This document shows, piece after piece, positions 41,383 to 46,454 of a stretch of 46,454 bases of DNA. The position numbers and the translations under genes are program-made. The stretch is from Deltaproteobacteria bacterium. Its GTDB lineage: Bacteria; Desulfobacterota; Binatia; Binatales; Binataceae. How positions within the stretch are numbered: the stretch's first letter is position 1; every line of letters begins with the position of its first letter. The notes beneath the pieces were generated by a model that saw only the letters and a list, made by a program, of their open reading frames with translations, was not told where the DNA came from and searched no databases. The DNA lies in assembly GCA_019237115.1 (NCBI GenBank), contig JAFAHS010000352.1, forward strand, positions 1-46,454, written 5' to 3'.

Positions 41383-42189
41383 CTACTTGCCGAGCTTGTC
41401 CAGCGCCTGTCCAACTCCGGGCATTCGTTTTGGTAACTTGCCCTGATCCGCGTCACGCAGATACGGTCCCATCCCCAGCAGCATGTGGTGTGAGTGCGCA
41501 TTGCGGACCGCGGTTCGAAAGCCCATGGCATCCTGAGCGTTGTTGAGCGCGAATTTGAGCATCTTGAGTGTCATGCGATCGCTCTCGGCGATCCGCTTCG
41601 CCAGGGCCAGCGTTTCTTCCTCCAACTTTTCACGAGGCACCACCAGGTTTACGAAACCGAGGCGGGCCGCCTCCTCAGCCCTCACGAAGCGGCTCTGGAA
41701 CAGGACTTCCTTAGCTTTGCGAATGGGTACGTCCCACGGAATCGAAAAATATTGGAGTAGCGAGGGCAGGAACATCGCGTCTTCCGCGGCTACGATCAAA
41801 TCCATGGCGGCTGCGAACATCCATCCGCCAAAAATGCAATAGCCATGCACCTGTGCGATGGTTGGTTTGTCGAGATCGCGCCAGCGCAGCGTGTTGTCGA
41901 GAAATAGCCGCCGGGACCGCTCATAGATCGCCCGCAAACCTTTTCCGTACGGCCGGCGCTGCGCGTCTGCCTTTTCGTCGGGGGTGCCCAAGTCATGCCC
42001 GGACGAGAAATGTTCTCCCCGCCCGGACAGGATTATCACGCGCACGTCATCGTCGGCATTCGCCTCATTGAACGCATCGTCCATCTCTTCCAGCAACACA
42101 CGGGACTGCGCATTGCGATACTCCGGGCGGTTCAGAATAACACGGGCGATCGCGTCGTGTTTTTCATATTCGATTTGCTTGTATGCCAT
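41383..42189 (-). CDS. Enoyl-CoA hydratase/isomerase family protein lacking both catalytic glutamates
   Basis: This 268-aa crotonase-fold protein has VILNRPEYRNAQ, the oxyanion-hole loop HFSSGHDLG, and HGYCIFGGWMFAAAMDLIVAAEDAMF. In true enoyl-CoA hydratases a Glu sits where the GGWMFA Met is, and a second Glu where FLPSLLQYF has Leu. Neither is present. It therefore probably catalyses another crotonase reaction (isomerase, hydrolase, C-C bond cleavage) or binds CoA without classical hydration. The start ATG 42189 is preceded by AAGGGAG, slightly distant. It is divergent from the selenium-binding protein gene. Confidence 0.88.
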   Translation of the reverse strand: MAYKQIEYEKHDAIARVILNRPEYRNAQSRVLLEEMDDAFNEANADDDVRVIILSGRGEHFSSGHDLGTPDEKADAQRRPYGKGLRAIYERSRRLFLDNTLRWRDLDKPTIAQVHGYCIFGGWMFAAAMDLIVAAEDAMFLPSLLQYFSIPWDVPIRKAKEVLFQSRFVRAEEAARLGFVNLVVPREKLEEETLALAKRIAESDRMTLKMLKFALNNAQDAMGFRTAVRNAHSHHMLLGMGPYLRDADQGKLPKRMPGVGQALDKLGK

Positions 42190-42252
42190 GTTCGATCCGT
42201 GCTCCCTTATGTTCCGGTATTGTGCTTTACAGTCTGTTCATTTGTTCGACTC

Positions 42253-42272
42253 GAATGACAACACGATCATTC
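42253..42272. promoter_or_regulatory. Inverted repeat between divergent crotonase and SBP56 genes
   Basis: GAATGA (42253-42258) and TCATTC (42267-42272) form a 6-bp inverted repeat with an 8-nt spacer. It lies midway between the starts at 42189 (minus) and 42335 (plus). The 20-bp dyad is a plausible shared operator, but a six-base match can occur by chance. Confidence 0.3.
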
Positions 42273-42334
42273 TTGTCGGTAATTCCGCAGCTGGGCTAAG
42301 GTCAACCTTATCTCTCAACACACGAGCAAAGGCT

Positions 42335-43726
42335 ATGGCTCTTTGGAAACCGGATCAGACCTTCTATCCATCCCCCAAAATGGCGATGAGCGCGCCGCGC
42401 GAGAAGTTGGGCTACGTGGTGACCTTCAATCCTACTGCGCAGAATGGCAGGCACGACGCGCTCTGTGTGATCGACCTGGATCCCGGATCACAGACCTACT
42501 CGCAGGTGGTAGGTCGAACCGAGGTTTCCTCGGTCGGCGATGAGCTGCACCACTTCGGATGGAATGCTTGCAGCGCCGCGCTCTGTCCTTACGCGCCGCA
42601 TCCCCATGTCGAACGCCGCTACCTGATCGTTCCGGGGCTCCGCTCCTCGCGCATCTACATTTTTGATACCAAGCCCGACCCTCGCCGCCCGCGTATCGTG
42701 CGCGTGATCGAACCCGAGGAACTGGCCGAACGGACCGGGTACAGCCGTCCGCACACGATCCATTGCGGGCCGGATGCTATCTATATGAGCGCCTTGGGCA
42801 CGCCCCAAGGCGATGGTCCCGGGGGAATTTTTCTGCTCGATCACGAAAGCTTCGACGTGCTGGGCCGTTGGGAAGTCGACCGCGGTCCCCAATATCTCGC
42901 CTACGATTTCTGGTGGCATCTCGGCCACGATGTCGCCGTGACGAGTGAATGGGGCACACCGAACATGATTGAAAGCGGGATTAATCCCGATCTCCTGCTC
43001 GGCGGCAAATACGGTCACGCAGTACATATCTGGGACCTCCGCAGGCGGCGTCATCTGACATCGCTCGATATTGGGGCGGAACACCAGATGGCGCTCGAGT
43101 TGCGTCCCTCGCACGACCCGACCAAGACCTATGGCTTCGTCGGGGTGGTGATTTCGACCAAAGACCTATCTGCCTCGGTCTGGTTGTGGGATCGCAAAGG
43201 CGATGACTGGTCAATCAAAAAAGCCATCACAATTCCCGCCGAGCCCGCCGATCCCGCGGCACTCCCGCCGGCGCTGAAACCGTTCAAGGCCGTCCCGCCG
43301 CTTGTCACGGATCTTAATCTGAGCCTTGACGATCAGTTCCTCTACGTCTCGTGTTGGGGCACTGGTGACTTCAAACAATACGATGTAAGCGATCCTCACA
43401 ATCCCAAGCTTACCGGCAGCCTCCGCCTGGGTGGAATCGTTTCGCACGCAGCGCATCCCAAGGACGGTCCGCTCAACGGCGCTCCGCAGATGGTGGAGAT
43501 GAGCCGCGACGGCAAACGAATCTACTTCAGCAACTCCCTGTACGGTTCCTGGGATGCGCAGTTTTACCCGGAGGGCGTTAGGGGATGGATTGCCAAGGCC
43601 GACGCGAACCCGGCCGGAGGTTTGACGCTCGACAAGGACTTCTACATCAAGTTCGAGGGTGAGCGGCCGCATCAGATTCATCTCGAGGGCGGCGACGCCT
43701 CATCCGATTCCTATTGCTATCCGTGA
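42335..43726 (+). CDS. Selenium-binding protein 56 family / methanethiol oxidase homologue
   Basis: This 463-aa protein matches the SBP56 family from end to end: DELHHFGWNACSAALC (Cys79 aligns with the selenium-binding Cys of the animal protein), RRYLIVPGLRSSRIYIFD, RPHTIHCGPDAIYMSALG, HAVHIWDLRRRRH, and YVSCWGTGDFKQYDVSDPHNP. Bacterial homologues (MtoX) are copper-dependent methanethiol oxidases giving formaldehyde, H2S and H2O2; others are uncharacterised. ATG 42335 starts MALWKPDQTFYPSP, as is typical; the open frame reaches far upstream without similarity. No signal peptide is seen, although MtoX is periplasmic. Its TGA overlaps the next GTG. The family does not itself need Sec. Confidence 0.92.
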   Translation: MALWKPDQTFYPSPKMAMSAPREKLGYVVTFNPTAQNGRHDALCVIDLDPGSQTYSQVVGRTEVSSVGDELHHFGWNACSAALCPYAPHPHVERRYLIVPGLRSSRIYIFDTKPDPRRPRIVRVIEPEELAERTGYSRPHTIHCGPDAIYMSALGTPQGDGPGGIFLLDHESFDVLGRWEVDRGPQYLAYDFWWHLGHDVAVTSEWGTPNMIESGINPDLLLGGKYGHAVHIWDLRRRRHLTSLDIGAEHQMALELRPSHDPTKTYGFVGVVISTKDLSASVWLWDRKGDDWSIKKAITIPAEPADPAALPPALKPFKAVPPLVTDLNLSLDDQFLYVSCWGTGDFKQYDVSDPHNPKLTGSLRLGGIVSHAAHPKDGPLNGAPQMVEMSRDGKRIYFSNSLYGSWDAQFYPEGVRGWIAKADANPAGGLTLDKDFYIKFEGERPHQIHLEGGDASSDSYCYP

Positions 43727-44373
43727 GCGATGCGTGGCCGTGGCTGGCAGTCGCTGCGCTCGGCGCCTACCACGGTATCGACCCATCGATGGGATGGCTT
43801 TTCGCGGTCGCGCTCGGGCTGCAAGACCGCAGCCGGGCGCGGGTCCTGTGGGCGCTCGTGCCCATCGCGATCGGTCACCTGGTCTCGATCGGCTTGGTCG
43901 TCGCGATCGTGGCGGCGCTTCAATCCGTCGTCGCCATTGAATGGCTCCAACCGGCCGGTGCGGTGGCGCTGATCCTGTTCGGCGCATTCCGCTTCCTGCG
44001 CCCACGGGCACACCCACGATGGATTGCGATGCGGGTGAATTTCGGCGAACTGGGGCTGTGGTCTTTCCTGATGGCGTCGGCCCACGGTGCCGGACTTATG
44101 CTGTTCCCCATTCTGCTCGGCCTGAATCCCGCGATCGCTCCGATGCCGCACATGCATCACCACATGGTGGCCTTTGCGCATGGCACTTCCGTGGTGCAAG
44201 CAATCGCAGTGGTGCTGCTGCATACCGGGACAATGGTAGCGGTGATGGGCACCATCGCCTTGCTGGTTTATGAAAAGCTGGGTCTCGCAATTCTGCGCAG
44301 TGCCTGGATAAATCTGGATAGCATTTGGGCGGGGGCACTGGTGGCGGCCGGAGTGATCTCGTTTGCAATCTAG
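43723..44373 (+). CDS. Multi-pass membrane protein, histidine-rich, coupled to SBP56
   Basis: This 216-aa protein has about six membrane spans. Near the N-terminus it has GAYHGIDPSMGWLFAVALGL, where H-G-x-D-P recalls the metal motif of nickel/cobalt (NicO/HoxN-like) permeases. A His-Met-rich loop (MPHMHHHM) is central. GTG 43723 overlaps the SBP56 stop as GTGA, a sign of translational coupling; an in-frame TTG at 43714 is the alternative. Metal transport or delivery to the SBP56 protein is an attractive guess, but no family assignment is certain. Confidence 0.75.
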   Translation: MSDAWPWLAVAALGAYHGIDPSMGWLFAVALGLQDRSRARVLWALVPIAIGHLVSIGLVVAIVAALQSVVAIEWLQPAGAVALILFGAFRFLRPRAHPRWIAMRVNFGELGLWSFLMASAHGAGLMLFPILLGLNPAIAPMPHMHHHMVAFAHGTSVVQAIAVVLLHTGTMVAVMGTIALLVYEKLGLAILRSAWINLDSIWAGALVAAGVISFAI

Positions 44374-44431
44374 ACCGACCTGAAGACCAGCCTGCTTTAA
44401 CTGCCGGGGGCGGCGTGCCAGCATTGTGGGC

Positions 44432-45112
44432 ATGCAGCCGTTGCGTCTGCTGCTCATTGAGGACGAAGAGCGCCTGGCGGGTAATCTGCGCCAGGGGCTC
44501 ACCGAAGAAGGCATTGCACTCGATTGGGTCAAGTCGGCGGAGGAAGCCGAGCTCATTCTGGCCCGTCACGACTACGACCTGATGGTGCTGGATATCGGCC
44601 TACCCGGAAAAAGCGGGCTTGAGTTTCTCGGCGAGCGACGCAAGAACGGCGATTCCACTCCGGTCCTGTTTCTCACTGCGCGCGGATCGGTCGATGATCG
44701 CGTGACCGGGCTGGAGAGCGGGGGCGACGACTACCTCGTAAAGCCATTCGCATTCGTGGAGTTGCTCGCCCGCATCCATGCGCTGGCGCGACGCCGGCCG
44801 GCTGCACAATCGCCGCTCCTCAAAGTTGCCGATCTCGAATTCGATACAGTCAAGCGGCGCGCGCGGCGCGCTGGCAAACCATTGGCGCTCTCGCCAAAAG
44901 AGGCGATGCTGTTGGAAGTCCTCATGCGTCATGCCGGCGAAGTCGTTACCCGCGACATGATCGCCGAGACGGTTTGGGATTCCGGCTACAACGTATTTAC
45001 CAACCTCATCGAGGTGTTCGTAAACCGCCTGCGCCAGAAGATCGACGCCGACCCGAAGAATTCATTGATTTCGACAGTTCGCGGCGTGGGTTACTCGATG
45101 AAGGCTCCCTAG
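44432..45112 (+). CDS. OmpR/PhoB-family response regulator
   Basis: This 226-aa two-domain regulator has a receiver with acidic pocket Glu10/Asp11, phosphoacceptor Asp54 (LDIGLPG), Thr82 (FLTA) and Lys104 (LVKPF). A winged-helix DNA-binding domain (about 130-226) includes LSPKEAMLLEVLMRH, the recognition helix region NLIEVFVNRLRQKID and the TVRGVGYSM wing. ATG 44432 is used; a GTG two codons upstream is equally possible because neither has a good ribosome site. The sensor kinase gene follows 13 nt later. Its closest general type is the QseB/PmrA/CopR-like group, often linked to metals or envelope stress. Confidence 0.93.
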   Translation: MQPLRLLLIEDEERLAGNLRQGLTEEGIALDWVKSAEEAELILARHDYDLMVLDIGLPGKSGLEFLGERRKNGDSTPVLFLTARGSVDDRVTGLESGGDDYLVKPFAFVELLARIHALARRRPAAQSPLLKVADLEFDTVKRRARRAGKPLALSPKEAMLLEVLMRHAGEVVTRDMIAETVWDSGYNVFTNLIEVFVNRLRQKIDADPKNSLISTVRGVGYSMKAP

Positions 45113-45125
45113 CACGCTCCCTGCC

Positions 45126-46454
45126 ATGAGTATCCGCCTCAGGCTGACGATCTATTGGGCCCTGGTACTCAGCACCATCCTGACTATCTCGGCGTATGCT
45201 GCGCTGCGGCTTTTTGCCCACGAGCAATGGCGCCCGATGGATGCCGCGTTGCTCGAGGAAGCCGATACCAGCGCTGAACAACTGCGCCACACCGATGTAG
45301 CGCAGGCCCGTGAGACCATCCGTCGGCTCAGCTTGGAACGCGACGTGGGACCACACCGTCGGGTCCGCCTCGTGACCGCAAGCGGAGTGATCGCAGATTT
45401 CGGTGATCCCAGGGCGATCCCGCCGCCGCCCTCGCTTGACAGCGAATTCCGTGGCCTGGTCATGAGCTCCAATCGAGCATTTCGCTTCGCGATAATTCCG
45501 TTCACCTTTCAAGGTGAGCCTGCCGTGCTGCAGGATGGTGTTGACGTCACACCGGTGCGGGACTCGATCCAGCGGTTGCGCAAGACCCTCCTGCTTACCG
45601 TTCCCCTGGTACTGGCACTCTGCGTTGGCGGTGGCTATCTGCTTGCAAGCCGCGCGCTGGCTCCCATCGCCGCCCTGGCGAAATCGCTGGCAGCGATTGA
45701 GCCGACCGATCTGCGCGGCCGCCTGGCAGCCCCACCGGTGCGCGACGAGATCGGCCGATTGATCGAAGTGATCAACGCCCTGCTGGAGCGTTTGGAGCGT
45801 GCCTCGGCGACCGAGCGACGATTTGCATCCGATGCCGCACACGAATTGCGCACCCCCCTGGCCGTCCTGCGATCGGGGCTGGAAGTAGCGCTCGCTCGCG
45901 ATCGATCTCCCACCGAGCAGCAGGCCGCCCTCACCAACGCGCACCGGGAGGTGGTTGGACTCTGCAAGATCGCCGAGGAACTGCTCATGTTGGCGCGGCT
46001 CAACGGCGAGGTCTCCATTGACCGCAAACCGATCGACTTTGGGGAGATCGTGTATGAAGTTGTCGGCGCGGTGGAACCGCTCGCGGCCTCACGCAATATC
46101 GCACTCCAGGCCAGCGCGCGGGCAGGTGTGCGGATTGAGGGGAGCGTGACGCACCTGCGCCGCTTGGTAATCAACCTGCTGGACAACGCCCTCAAATTCA
46201 CTCCGTCCGGCGGCAAAATCGAGTTGCTGCTCACCGCAGCGCATGGAGCCGCGACCCTGCACATTTTGGACACCGGTCCGGGAATCGATACCGCGGAGTT
46301 GCCGAGGATCTTCGATCGCTTCTTTCGGGGTGCCCACGCTAACGGTGAAGGCAGCGGCCTGGGACTGAGCCTCTGCCGTGAGATTGCCAGGTTGCATGGA
46401 GGCCAGATTTCCGCGAGCAATCGGGCGGGCGGCGGGAGCGACTTCCTGGTCACA
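45126..46454 (+). CDS. Sensor histidine kinase, C-terminus cut by the window edge
   Basis: 443 codons are visible and the frame is still open at the right edge. The protein has membrane span 1 at about 8-30, a periplasmic sensor of about 120 residues, span 2 at about 154-174, then a HAMP linker. The H-box is FASDAAHELRTPLAVL with His239 as phosphoacceptor, followed by N-box NLLDNALKFTPSGG, G1 box DTGPGI, F box FDRFFRGA and G2 box GEGSGLGLSLC. Only the last few residues should be missing. It pairs with the OmpR-type regulator 13 nt upstream. The periplasmic domain has no recognised ligand signature. Confidence 0.93.
   Translation, partial: MSIRLRLTIYWALVLSTILTISAYAALRLFAHEQWRPMDAALLEEADTSAEQLRHTDVAQARETIRRLSLERDVGPHRRVRLVTASGVIADFGDPRAIPPPPSLDSEFRGLVMSSNRAFRFAIIPFTFQGEPAVLQDGVDVTPVRDSIQRLRKTLLLTVPLVLALCVGGGYLLASRALAPIAALAKSLAAIEPTDLRGRLAAPPVRDEIGRLIEVINALLERLERASATERRFASDAAHELRTPLAVLRSGLEVALARDRSPTEQQAALTNAHREVVGLCKIAEELLMLARLNGEVSIDRKPIDFGEIVYEVVGAVEPLAASRNIALQASARAGVRIEGSVTHLRRLVINLLDNALKFTPSGGKIELLLTAAHGAATLHILDTGPGIDTAELPRIFDRFFRGAHANGEGSGLGLSLCREIARLHGGQISASNRAGGGSDFLVT

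Noticed and set aside
1..46454. Selenoprotein gene with in-frame TGA in the window
   Set aside because: Having found selC, I read past the TGA stops of the small redox genes and the intergenic gaps; no extended homologous frame with a TGA at a Cys-equivalent position was seen. SBP56 does not use Sec.

Overview
The window is GC-rich and densely coded: about 41 supported genes, one RNA gene, and no insertion sequence, phage gene or CRISPR array. The lifestyle looks aerobic, soil-like and aromatic- or hydrocarbon-degrading. It has two Rieske oxygenases, two luciferase-like flavin oxidoreductases, a deazaflavin (F420)-type reductase, a hydroquinone-dioxygenase locus, a CaiB CoA-transferase, a thiolase and a crotonase. 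BolA, a CGFS glutaredoxin and a Tat-exported DUF882 murein peptidase point to a Gram-negative cell. The mix resembles uncultured lineages such as Candidatus Binatota, but that placement is inference from gene content; no rRNA or marker gene is present.

Region 1 (1-12.5 kb): a partial glutathione S-transferase, an LLM oxidoreductase and an SDR lie on the minus strand. A GH15 glucoamylase/trehalase-type enzyme follows on plus. Then a Rieske oxygenase with a bicupin, a fused membrane/spermidine-synthase-like protein, an MmgE/PrpD protein, a CBS-pair protein and a PCMT-type methyltransferase with a C-terminal extension all run on minus.

Region 2 (12.8-15.5 kb): a selenocysteine tRNA (selC) sits 13 nt before a CPBP intramembrane protease gene. 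A Ddn-like F420 reductase, a small unknown ORF and a second, convergent Rieske oxygenase follow.

Region 3 (15.7-24.6 kb): GT4 glycosyltransferase plus glycogen-debranching enzyme. Then a minus-strand pair of MFS transporter and secreted kelch protein with a Thr/Pro-rich tail, coupled by an ATGA overlap. Then an ABC exporter ending at a strong terminator hairpin.

Region 4 (24.7-33 kb, all minus): HpaB-type monooxygenase, then LLM oxidoreductase, hydroquinone dioxygenase small and large subunits (HqdA/HqdB), aldehyde dehydrogenase, amidohydrolase-2 protein and intradiol ring-cleavage dioxygenase. This is the most coherent pathway here: hydroxylation or decarboxylation of a phenolic, ring opening by two unrelated dioxygenases, and semialdehyde oxidation. 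No maleylacetate reductase or flavin reductase is visible.

Region 5 (33-46.4 kb): an unknown 387-aa protein preceded by a striking near-palindrome. Then CaiB, thiolase, TlpA, BolA, Grx4, an alpha/beta hydrolase and a methyltransferase. Then the DUF882 peptidase, an atypical crotonase, a selenium-binding protein/methanethiol-oxidase homologue overlapping a membrane-protein gene, and an OmpR/histidine-kinase pair cut by the window end. The gap at 41.03-41.38 kb holds a 97-nt multi-stem inverted-repeat element.
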